From Sphingobacteriales bacterium (GTDB taxonomy: Bacteria; Bacteroidota; Bacteroidia; Chitinophagales; Chitinophagaceae): a stretch of 10,807 nucleotides of DNA. Below the pieces are notes generated by a model that did not search any database, was not told the origin of the DNA, and worked only from the letters and a program-made list of their open reading frames with translations. The DNA lies in contig CANHUD010000056.1 of the NCBI GenBank assembly GCA_947463665.1, forward strand, positions 1 through 10,807, read 5' to 3'. Positions 1-7,204 of this stretch are shown here, in pieces. Both the position numbers and the translations under genes were made by a program. The first letter of the stretch is position 1. The number at the start of each line of letters is the position of its first letter.

Positions 1-1809
1 GCTGCAGTAATTGATCGGGTAAATACAACCTGGGAGGTACTTATGGGCACAACATTCGCCTGTGTTCAGTGTCACAGCCATCCCTATGATCCATTCCGAT
101 ACGAAGATTACTACAAATTCATGGGGTATTTCAACAATACGCGAGACGAGGATACTTTTGATGATTATCCTTTACTCTATGAATACAAGGCGGAAGACAG
201 CATCCGGTTTAAGCAGGTCAGCAACTGGCTGCAGACCACTGTTGACCCAAAGGAGGCAAATCGTGTAATAAACTTTTTACGAACCAGACAGCCCGCCGTT
301 AATAGCCTGGTAGCAGACCAGATAGTTAATGGCGCATTGGCAGATACGAAATGGCTGGCGTTGAGAAACTACTCAAGTGCACGAATAAAGAATTTTCCTT
401 TTCAGCAGCACACAAAATTACTGATACGATACGTAACTCCCGTTCCTGATGGAATATTGGAATTGAGGATTGACTCTCTGAATGGACCCGTGATTGGCAG
501 TCTTCGACCCAATGGTGCGGCTAAAGGATGGTTTGTGGAAGAGTTCAATGTAAAGTCTGTATCGGACAATCACGATCTGTTTTTACGGTTCCAATCTGCA
601 TCCCTTGAGAAGGACAGAAATGGAATCCAGTTTGATTGGTTCCATATGCATTCCGGATTCCCGGGAAAGGGAAAATCCGATTATGATACCATTCGCAGAG
701 CCTTTGATCATTTGGTTACAAAGGCACGAGCAGTAACCACTCCGGTTATGGTGGAGAATCCAGCTGAACTGTATCGGTCTACCCATATGTTCGACAGAGG
801 CAACTGGATGGTGAAAGGACAGGAAGTTCGACCAGGTACCCCTACTTCCCTTAATCCCTTTCCTTCTTCTGCACCTAATAACCGATTAGGTTTAGCCATG
901 TGGATTACAGATAAAAAAAATCCACTTACTTCCAGAACGATTGTTAACCGCATATGGGAGCAACTGTTTGGACAGGGGTTGGTGGAGACGCTTGAAGATC
1001 TGGGTTCACAGGGGATACAGCCCACCCATCCGGCATTACTGGATCATTTATCGTGGAAGCTGATGCATGAATGGAACTGGAGTTTGAAAATGCTGCTGAA
1101 GGAGATGGTTTTATCAGCCACGTATCGGCAAGATTCACGTGTAACACCTGAGCTTCTTGAAAAAGACCGGTTCAATAAATGGTATGCCAGAGGCCCCCGA
1201 TTCCGACTTTCTGCAGAACAAATTCGAGATCAGGCACTGGCTGTCAGCGGAATACTGAATACAGGCATGTATGGTCCGGGAAAAATGCCCTGGCAGCCCA
1301 ATGGCATTTGGAATTCACCATACAATGGAGACCAGTGGGTGGCGAGTCATGGAAAGGAAAAATACAGAAGATCTATCTATACATATTGGAAGCGAACAGC
1401 AGCCTATCCTTCTATGATAACCTTTGATGCCATGCAAAGGGAAGTATGTGTTTCCCGCAGAATACGGACCAATACGCCTTTACAGGCATTGACAGTAATG
1501 AATGATCCGGTTTATGTAGATATATCCAGGCAGTTTGCACTTAACTTATTAAAAGAGAATAGTCGACCGCAATGGATTATTGAGCAGGCATATTTACGGG
1601 CAACCGGCAGGAAGATAACCGATACAGAACTTGCATCTCTGCTTGAACTTTACAAAAAATCACTGGAGCGGTATCAAAAAGATGCACATGCAACCTGTGA
1701 AATGGCAACAGGTATAGAAAAAGACAGCCATAACCGGCCGGAAACAGCTGCGCTGGTAGTAACCATACATGCTATTATGAATTTAGATCAGGTGCTTACA
1801 AAATCTTGA
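1..1809 (+). CDS. DUF1549/DUF1553 (PSD1-type) cytochrome-like protein with CBM6-like insert, 5'-truncated
   Basis: The reading frame is open from base 1, so the start lies upstream; an in-frame ATG at 43 falls inside a conserved motif and is not the start. The visible 602 residues open with the end of a DUF1549 domain (DRVNTTWEV, then CVQCH at residues 21-25, followed by HPYDPF), a CxxCH motif that may bind haem c. Residues about 110-218 look like a beta-sandwich carbohydrate-binding module of the CBM6 type (LELRIDSLNGPVIGSL, then HDLFLRF and FDWFHM). DUF1553 fills residues about 250-600, with NRIWEQLFGQGLVETLEDLG, GPRFRLSAEQIRDQAL and RTNTPLQALTVMNDP. Family members are large exported proteins known mainly from Planctomycetes and Bacteroidota, and their biochemical role is not settled. 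The signal peptide and any N-terminal cytochrome domain would lie outside the window. It is followed after one base by the DUF1501 gene, its usual partner. The family call is firm; the function is unknown. Confidence 0.92.
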   Translation, partial: AAVIDRVNTTWEVLMGTTFACVQCHSHPYDPFRYEDYYKFMGYFNNTRDEDTFDDYPLLYEYKAEDSIRFKQVSNWLQTTVDPKEANRVINFLRTRQPAVNSLVADQIVNGALADTKWLALRNYSSARIKNFPFQQHTKLLIRYVTPVPDGILELRIDSLNGPVIGSLRPNGAAKGWFVEEFNVKSVSDNHDLFLRFQSASLEKDRNGIQFDWFHMHSGFPGKGKSDYDTIRRAFDHLVTKARAVTTPVMVENPAELYRSTHMFDRGNWMVKGQEVRPGTPTSLNPFPSSAPNNRLGLAMWITDKKNPLTSRTIVNRIWEQLFGQGLVETLEDLGSQGIQPTHPALLDHLSWKLMHEWNWSLKMLLKEMVLSATYRQDSRVTPELLEKDRFNKWYARGPRFRLSAEQIRDQALAVSGILNTGMYGPGKMPWQPNGIWNSPYNGDQWVASHGKEKYRRSIYTYWKRTAAYPSMITFDAMQREVCVSRRIRTNTPLQALTVMNDPVYVDISRQFALNLLKENSRPQWIIEQAYLRATGRKITDTELASLLELYKKSLERYQKDAHATCEMATGIEKDSHNRPETAALVVTIHAIMNLDQVLTKS

Positions 1810-1810
1810 T

Positions 1811-3313
1811 ATGTCAAACAAAACAGACAGATTGCTAAACCAGTCCAGAGAAGAATATCTTCAATATACTACTCGTCGGCATTTCTTGAAAGAATGCAGA
1901 ACCGGACTGGGTATGATGGCCTTTGGCTCTTTAATGGGCAGCTGTGATTTTTTTGGATCAAAATCTGGTAAGAATGGTGTTCCCGAACTTACAGCTCCCC
2001 TGATGCCGAGAGCTCCTCATTTCCCGGGTAAGGCTAAATCGATTATTTATCTGCACATGGCGGGTGCGCCTTCTCAGCTTGAATTGTTTGATTACAAGCC
2101 TGAATTATTGAAGCTTCATGGTGCTGATTGTCCGCAGTCCTTTATTCAGGGAAAAAAATTCGCCTTTATCAGAGGCGTTCCCACTCTGTTGGGGCCACAG
2201 GCGGAATTCAGACAATACGGACAGAGTGGAGCGTGGGTATCCAATCATCTCCCCCATTTTCAATCCGTGGTGGATGATGTCTCCTTTCTGAAGGCCGTAC
2301 ATACAGATCAGTTCAATCATGCTCCTGCCCAGCTACTGATGCATACCGGTTCTGCACGGCTGGGTCGTCCATCTATGGGTTCCTGGGTAACCTATGGATT
2401 GGGATCGGAGAATGACAATCTTCCAGGATTTGTAGTACTGACTTCCGGAGGGGCAAATCCGGATGCCGGTAAGAGTGTCTGGGGGTCTGGATTTCTTCCT
2501 TCCGTCTATCAGGGAGTCCAGTGTCGTTCATCCGGAGATCCGGTTCTATATATTCAGGACCCGTCCGGAATGGAACGGGATCTCAAACGTGCGTCCCTTG
2601 ATGCCATCAATCACATCAACCAGCAATCGTATGAGACCTTTGGAGATCCTGAAACCTTATCGCGCATTGCCCAGTATGAAATGGCCTACAAGATGCAGAC
2701 CACGGTTCCTGAGGTGATGGACATAAAGGATGAACCGGCGTATATCCATGAAATGTACGGCACCCAGCCCGGACGAACAGCATTCGCCAACAATGCACTG
2801 CTGGCACGCAAACTGGTAGAGAAAGGAGTACGATTTGTACAGTTATTTGACTGGGGATGGGACACCCATGGAACCGGGCCCGACGGAGCCTTGAATGTTG
2901 GCTTCATCAATAAATGCCGCCAGGTTGACAAAGCAATTACTGCGTTGTTGCTGGATTTAAAGCAACGGGGAATGCTGGAGGAAACACTGGTGGTTTGGGG
3001 TGGAGAATTTGGAAGAACACCGATGCAGGAAAACAGAGAAGGAAAGCAGAATGCATTTACCGGAAGAGACCATCATGCAGATGCCTTTACTATCTGGATG
3101 GCCGGCGGGGGCATTAAGAATGGTGTTAGCCATGGGGCAACGGATGAAATTGGATATCATGCGGTAGAGGGGAAAGTATCTGTCTATGATATCCAGGCCA
3201 CAATCTTGCACCAGCTTGGCTTTGACCATGAGAAGTTAACATATGAATTTCAGGGTAGGCCGTTTCGCCTGACGGATGTTCATGGATCTATCATCAAAGA
3301 AATTGCCTCCTGA
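1811..3313 (+). CDS. DUF1501 family protein with Tat-type leader (alkaline phosphatase/sulfatase fold)
   Basis: This 500-residue protein belongs to the DUF1501 family, which has the metal-dependent alkaline phosphatase/sulfatase fold; no substrate has been settled for the family. The N-terminus carries a twin-arginine motif, TRRHFLK at residues 21-27, then a short hydrophobic stretch ending in LMGSC. C45 could be a lipidation site, although Met at -3 is not classical. Family signatures are DWGWDTHG (347-354), WGGEFGRTP (396-404) and GRDHHADAF (418-426); their Asp and His residues probably bind metal. The C-terminal part (GATDEIGYHAVEG, then FQGRPFRLTDVHG) is typical and complete. The ATG at 1811 lies one base after the upstream stop and precedes the Tat motif, so this start is well supported. 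DUF1501 genes regularly follow DUF1553 genes, as here, so the two products probably work together outside the cytoplasm. Tat export suggests the protein folds or takes up its cofactor before export. Confidence 0.93.
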   Translation: MSNKTDRLLNQSREEYLQYTTRRHFLKECRTGLGMMAFGSLMGSCDFFGSKSGKNGVPELTAPLMPRAPHFPGKAKSIIYLHMAGAPSQLELFDYKPELLKLHGADCPQSFIQGKKFAFIRGVPTLLGPQAEFRQYGQSGAWVSNHLPHFQSVVDDVSFLKAVHTDQFNHAPAQLLMHTGSARLGRPSMGSWVTYGLGSENDNLPGFVVLTSGGANPDAGKSVWGSGFLPSVYQGVQCRSSGDPVLYIQDPSGMERDLKRASLDAINHINQQSYETFGDPETLSRIAQYEMAYKMQTTVPEVMDIKDEPAYIHEMYGTQPGRTAFANNALLARKLVEKGVRFVQLFDWGWDTHGTGPDGALNVGFINKCRQVDKAITALLLDLKQRGMLEETLVVWGGEFGRTPMQENREGKQNAFTGRDHHADAFTIWMAGGGIKNGVSHGATDEIGYHAVEGKVSVYDIQATILHQLGFDHEKLTYEFQGRPFRLTDVHGSIIKEIAS

Positions 3314-3314
3314 T

Positions 3315-4685
3315 ATGGAAATAGTTGGTAAACTACATCCGCTGCTTGTACATCTCCCCATTGGCTTCCTGATTATTGGTCTTCTGCTGTATGGCTGGAA
3401 ACTGGTTGATCCCACCAGAAATTTTGGAGAGGCACTTCGTCCGATTTTTCTATTGGGTGCCATTGCGGCTTTATTGTCCTGTTTGAGTGGTCTTCAGCTG
3501 ATGGACTCCGGAGAATATGATGTAGCTACCGTTACCCGACATCGGAACATGGGGATTGCCCTGGCAGTGGTATCCTTTTTATTTTGGTTCAGGCTTGGAC
3601 AACAATCACTTAATAAGAGACTCCCCTTCCTGGCAATTTCATTGTCTGTACTGCTGGTAATAACCGGGCATTATGGTGGGACTCTTACTCATGGATCCGG
3701 TTTTTTGACTGTTGATACCAAAGATTCCAAGAAGGATAGGAAAGAAATCAAAAACATCGAGGATGCTATCCTATTTGGTGATATCATCCAGCCCATTTTG
3801 AGTGAAAAATGTGTTTCGTGTCATGGCGCAGAGAAGCAAAAAGGCAATCTGCGACTGGACGACTCTCTGAAAATTAGTAAAGGAGGGAAAAATGGTAAGA
3901 CAGTTTCAGGTAATGCAGACGATGCATTAATGCTTCGTCGCATTTTACTTCCTCCGGATGATGATGAACACATGCCACCAAAAGAAAAGGGGCAACTTTC
4001 GTCAGATGAGATTGCGCTCATTCGCTGGTGGATAAAGGAAGGACATTCATTTTCTTTAAAAGTGAAAGATATTCCAAAGGACTCATCCATTGCATCTGTT
4101 TTAAAGAGATTTCAACAGGCCGGTCCACAACAGACTGAAACTATAGAAGAAAAATGGCCTGAAGTTGCCGCGGCTGATCCCGAAGTTGTCAGGTTACTTC
4201 GAAAAGCAGGTATTGCAATCACTCCTATTTCAAATACTTCGAACCTGCTCAGTTTGAATTTACTAAACCTTACAGATAGCAGTATGAGGATTTGGGAAGA
4301 AATCAGGAAACTGCGCGAGCAGGTCGTAATCCTAAAAGCAGATCTTCCGTTTATCCGTGATGAACATTTGAAAAACATTGATGAGTTTACTCATTTACGA
4401 AAGATCAGTCTTACGCATACGCAGATTACAGACAAAGTTATTCAGCAGTTGTCAGCACTCGCTGAACTGCGTTCTGTAAATATTTCCAACAGCCATGTTA
4501 CCTACAGGGGATTGGAAAAGTTAGTACAACTTGACAAACTCCGTTATCTGTATGCTATTCAACTAACGGACAGCAGTTATGCACAGCAATTACAAGAAAA
4601 ACTTCCGAATGTTGAGGTGCTTGTCAAACCATTTGATGTCCCAATACTGGTATCAGATACCACAGAAGTAGTAGTAACCAAATGA
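3315..4685 (+). CDS. DUF2231 membrane protein fused to c-type cytochrome domain and LRR-like tail
   Basis: This predicted inner-membrane electron-transfer protein has 456 residues from the chosen start. Residues 1-130 form a DUF2231-like unit with four hydrophobic helices (about 10-29, 41-63, 78-95 and 103-121) and conserved-looking His residues (H8, H13, H76, H119, H126), some of which could bind haem b. Residues about 150-245 are a Planctomycete-type cytochrome c domain: CVSCH at 166-170 binds haem c, and Met220 in HMPPK is a candidate axial ligand. Residues about 300-445 look like degenerate leucine-rich repeats (LRKISLTHTQITD, LRSVNISNSHVT), a likely protein-binding surface. The ATG at 3315 follows the DUF1501 stop by one base, the same TGATATG junction as upstream, and places HPLLVHLPIGF at the N-terminus. 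An earlier in-frame ATG at 3276 would overlap the DUF1501 gene and add 13 polar residues, so it is less likely. The protein probably anchors the two upstream products and passes their electrons into the membrane; that role is inferred. Confidence 0.88.
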   Translation: MEIVGKLHPLLVHLPIGFLIIGLLLYGWKLVDPTRNFGEALRPIFLLGAIAALLSCLSGLQLMDSGEYDVATVTRHRNMGIALAVVSFLFWFRLGQQSLNKRLPFLAISLSVLLVITGHYGGTLTHGSGFLTVDTKDSKKDRKEIKNIEDAILFGDIIQPILSEKCVSCHGAEKQKGNLRLDDSLKISKGGKNGKTVSGNADDALMLRRILLPPDDDEHMPPKEKGQLSSDEIALIRWWIKEGHSFSLKVKDIPKDSSIASVLKRFQQAGPQQTETIEEKWPEVAAADPEVVRLLRKAGIAITPISNTSNLLSLNLLNLTDSSMRIWEEIRKLREQVVILKADLPFIRDEHLKNIDEFTHLRKISLTHTQITDKVIQQLSALAELRSVNISNSHVTYRGLEKLVQLDKLRYLYAIQLTDSSYAQQLQEKLPNVEVLVKPFDVPILVSDTTEVVVTK

Positions 4686-4714
4686 TCATTTGAAACCTGT
4701 ATTTATTAATACAG
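4679..4714. terminator. Convergent 3' ends with two inverted repeats, possible bidirectional terminator
   Basis: The only gap between the convergent cytochrome and serA genes is 20 bases. Two inverted repeats lie here: a perfect 14-bp palindrome, CAAATGATCATTTG (4679-4692), spanning the TGA of the cytochrome gene, and a 7-bp stem CTGTATT/AATACAG with a TATT loop (4697-4714) overlapping the serA stop. Neither is followed by a clear T-run on either strand, so intrinsic termination is plausible from position but not demonstrated. Confidence 0.35.
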
Positions 4715-5944
4715 CATTCTTACCTTAATGGTGTCTTTTACGTTTTTAAGTAGTTGAAAAGCGTTGGTTGAAATGCGCTTATCTACATCCAGTACGACAT
4801 AACCAATGGCATCATTTGTTTTGAGATACTGGGCAACGATATTGATATCATTGCTGGATAAAGTATTATTAATAGAAGACAGAACACCCGGTACGTTTTT
4901 ATGAATGTGTAGTATTCTGTGTGTTCCTTCCTGTGGCGGCAAATTCAATTCGGGTACAGTATGGGAAGCAGTAGTCATACCCATTTCCAGATATTGAAAT
5001 AGTTTTTGGCTCACATCCACCCCAATGTTTTGCTGCGCTTCTTCGGTTGAACCACCGATATGTGGTGTAAGCAGAACATTGGGAAGCCCTTGTAAGGGAG
5101 AAGTAAACCGGTCACCATTTTTTTCAGGTTCCCAGGGAAATACATCTACGCCTGCTCCGCTTAATTGTCCGGATTGAAGGGCCTCTGCCAGTGCTTCAAT
5201 ATCGACTACTTCGCCACGGGCGTAGTTCAGAAGAATACTTCCTTTACGAAACTGTTTAAGTAGGTCTTTATTGATAAGGTTTCGGGTCTGAGCAGTTTCA
5301 GGAACATGAAGGGAAACTATGTCGGAACAACTGACCAGTTCTTTAAGAGAGTCGCAGGCTTCGGCGTTCCCGAGAGGCATTTTTGTAACGACATCATAGT
5401 ATCTTACTTTCATACCCATAGCTTCCGCCAGTATGCTAACCTGGGTACCTATATTACCATATCCGATAATCCCAAGTGTCTTTCCTCTGAGTTCAAAACT
5501 TCCTTTTGCATCTTTGTTCCAGACACCGTCATGAGCCGAGCGGTTTTTATCGGGAATCCTGCGTATCAGCATTACGGAAGCACCGATAACCAGTTCCGCA
5601 ACGGAACGGGTATTACTATAAGGGGCATTGAAAACAACCACACCGTGTTCGGTGGCTGCGCTGAGATCGACCTGGTTTACGCCGATACAAAAGCAGCCGA
5701 TGGCCTGTAATTTTTCAGCATGTTGCAATACCGCACGGGTGACCTGTGTTTTCGAGCGTATTCCTAACAAATGGACGTTTTTGATCTCGTTGATCAATTC
5801 CGGTTCACTGAGTGCTCCTGTTAATTTTCTAACGTTGGTATATCCTGCCTCTTTGAATTGTTTCAGGGCCGTGTCGGATATATTTTCCAAAAACAGAATA
5901 TTTATTTTGTCTTTGGGGTAGCTGGTTGGTTTTTGGTCGGGCAT
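4706..5944 (-). CDS. serA: D-3-phosphoglycerate dehydrogenase
   Basis: This cytoplasmic enzyme oxidises 3-phosphoglycerate to 3-phosphohydroxypyruvate with NAD+, the first step of the phosphorylated serine pathway. The protein has 412 residues, against about 410 in E. coli SerA, and follows that enzyme closely. The Rossmann motif GYGNIG is at 161-166. The catalytic residues are R243 (NYARGEVVDI), E272 (DVFPWEPE) and H295 (TPHIGGST), matching E. coli R240, E269 and H292. A C-terminal ACT domain (about 342-412) keeps the serine-binding pattern H348, N350 and N368, so feedback inhibition by L-serine is expected. The ending RMLY resembles RLLY of E. coli. I chose the ATG at 5944 (MPDQKP) because it gives the family length; the frame is open to 6028, but that extension is unlike the family and overlaps the divergent gene. 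No serC or serB neighbours are visible. A TATTTTCG box (minus strand, 5976-5969) is a one-mismatch TAnnTTTG promoter element. Confidence 0.97.
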   Translation of the reverse strand: MPDQKPTSYPKDKINILFLENISDTALKQFKEAGYTNVRKLTGALSEPELINEIKNVHLLGIRSKTQVTRAVLQHAEKLQAIGCFCIGVNQVDLSAATEHGVVVFNAPYSNTRSVAELVIGASVMLIRRIPDKNRSAHDGVWNKDAKGSFELRGKTLGIIGYGNIGTQVSILAEAMGMKVRYYDVVTKMPLGNAEACDSLKELVSCSDIVSLHVPETAQTRNLINKDLLKQFRKGSILLNYARGEVVDIEALAEALQSGQLSGAGVDVFPWEPEKNGDRFTSPLQGLPNVLLTPHIGGSTEEAQQNIGVDVSQKLFQYLEMGMTTASHTVPELNLPPQEGTHRILHIHKNVPGVLSSINNTLSSNDINIVAQYLKTNDAIGYVVLDVDKRISTNAFQLLKNVKDTIKVRMLY

Positions 5945-6010
5945 AAATAGAAAAACGTGTAATTTGCACGAAAATACTAAGTAATCCCTTTCCTTATACG
6001 AACATATCCA
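5945..6010. promoter_or_regulatory. Divergent intergenic region between serA and the serine hydrolase gene
   Basis: These 66 bases must hold the start signals of both divergent genes. Reading toward serA, TATTTTCG (5976-5969) is a one-mismatch version of the Bacteroidota -7 element TAnnTTTG, about 25 bases before the ATG. Reading toward the hydrolase, TAATTTG (5960-5966) is one base too short to match that element. No convincing -33 element, operator palindrome or Shine-Dalgarno sequence was seen. The region call follows from the gene layout; the individual boxes are weak. Confidence 0.35.
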
Positions 6011-7180
6011 GTGCTTACTAAAAACCATTTTCTCATTTTCTGTTTCATTTCGCTTTTGGCTGCCTGTGGGAATTCAGACCGAAAGGCGACTGAAAGGAAG
6101 TCTGCCAGTTCAGGAACGACTGTTTCCAAGCCATCGGATAACAGGCTGAGCACAGACGAATTCAACAGATTTTACCGCATGGGCAGGGATTTCTTCGAAT
6201 CCCACCTTTCGCCAGGCCAATTCAGCGGAGCGATCCTGTTAGCCAGGAAGGGGCAGGTTGTTTTCGAAAGATATGCGGGATATCGTTCCCGCGAAACAGG
6301 AGAGCAGGTTACGCCGGAGACTTCTTTTCATCTTGCCTCTGTTTCCAAAACTTTCACAGGGATGGCCATTTGCAAGTTATGGGAAGAGGGAAAATTGCAG
6401 CTGGACGACCTTGTTTCCGGGTATTTAGAGGGTTTTAATTACCCCGGAATCACTGTAAAACACTTATTGAACCACAGAAGTGGCCTTCCGAATTATGTGC
6501 ATGTTCTACCCGAAACTTTTTTAGGCACAAACCTTCCCGTTCAGAACAAAGATGTTCTGCGTTTCTTAATAGAAAACAGATCAAGGCTGGGTGCCGGCAT
6601 ACCGGATCGCCGATTTGATTATTGCAATACGAATTACGCTTTATTGGCACTTATCGTGGAAAAAGTAAGTGGGCTGAGTTTTCCCGACTATCTTAATCAG
6701 GTCTTTTTCAAGCCTATTGGGATGAATAATACATTCGTTTGCACCAGTTCCAGTCAGCAGGAGTCCTTCCCTTCTTACACCTGGCGAAAGCAGAAAGAAA
6801 AATTCACGTTTCTAGATCTTATTTATGGTGATAAGAATATATACAGTACGGTCAGGGATTTGTTAAAATGGGACTCGACGCTTACCTATGGAAGTCTGTT
6901 CAAACCGGAAACACTGCAGGCTGCCTACTCCGGGTATAGTTATGAAAGGAGAGGCATCAAAAATTATGGTCTGGGCTGGAGGCTATATATTTATCCTGAC
7001 AACCGTAAAATTGTTTATCACAATGGCTGGTGGCATGGAAATAATACGGTATTTGCCCGACTGATACAGGATTCGGCCACAGTTATAATTCTGGGGAATA
7101 CCTTCAACCGCAGAATTTATCAGGCCCCCAAATTATATGCTGAGATTGGCGCTTATGAAATGGATGAAAGTGAAGACTGA
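6011..7180 (+). CDS. Lipoprotein serine hydrolase, class C beta-lactamase family
   Basis: This 389-residue protein belongs to the serine beta-lactamase-like family (PF00144), which includes AmpC-type lactamases, DD-peptidases and esterases. It opens with a lipoprotein signal: K4 and H6, the hydrophobic stretch FLIFCFISL, and the lipobox LAAC with C19 as lipidated residue. A polar linker of about 25 residues follows. All three active-site motifs are present: S110-V-S-K113 with the nucleophile Ser110 and Lys113, Y204-C-N206, and H337-N-G339 in place of the KTG box. GDKNIYSTVRDLLKW (273-287) is also a family hallmark. The HxG motif is common in esterase and peptidase members, so calling it an antibiotic-resistance lactamase would be unwarranted; the substrate is unknown. 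The start is the GTG at 6011: an in-frame stop lies at 5978, no ATG lies between, and a later start would lose the signal peptide. The Nnr gene follows after 24 bases and may be co-transcribed. Confidence 0.93.
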   Translation: MLTKNHFLIFCFISLLAACGNSDRKATERKSASSGTTVSKPSDNRLSTDEFNRFYRMGRDFFESHLSPGQFSGAILLARKGQVVFERYAGYRSRETGEQVTPETSFHLASVSKTFTGMAICKLWEEGKLQLDDLVSGYLEGFNYPGITVKHLLNHRSGLPNYVHVLPETFLGTNLPVQNKDVLRFLIENRSRLGAGIPDRRFDYCNTNYALLALIVEKVSGLSFPDYLNQVFFKPIGMNNTFVCTSSSQQESFPSYTWRKQKEKFTFLDLIYGDKNIYSTVRDLLKWDSTLTYGSLFKPETLQAAYSGYSYERRGIKNYGLGWRLYIYPDNRKIVYHNGWWHGNNTVFARLIQDSATVIILGNTFNRRIYQAPKLYAEIGAYEMDESED

Positions 7181-7204
7181 CTCATTCTATCGGGCTGTTC
7201 ATAT

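Noticed and set aside
3276..3314. Earlier ATG giving the DUF2231-cytochrome protein 13 more residues
   Set aside because: It would overlap the DUF1501 coding region by 38 bases and add a polar stretch unlike the family. The ATG at 3315 repeats the TGATATG junction seen upstream.
5306..5710. 134-residue open frame on the plus strand
   Set aside because: It lies wholly antisense to the conserved core of serA and has no recognisable motif; it is a shadow of the real gene.
4706..5944. SerA as a different 2-hydroxyacid dehydrogenase such as a formate or glyoxylate enzyme
   Set aside because: The C-terminal ACT domain with the serine-binding residues and the SerA-type ending are specific to phosphoglycerate dehydrogenase.
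5945..6028. N-terminal extension of SerA to an ATG at 6028 on the minus strand
   Set aside because: The 28 extra residues have no counterpart in SerA and would run into the start of the divergent hydrolase gene. The start at 5944 gives the family length and catalytic numbering.
6011..7180. Reading the serine hydrolase as an antibiotic-resistance beta-lactamase
   Set aside because: The SxxK, YxN and HxG motifs are shared by esterases and peptidases of the family. The HxG in place of KTG and the lipoprotein signal do not support a specific lactamase call.
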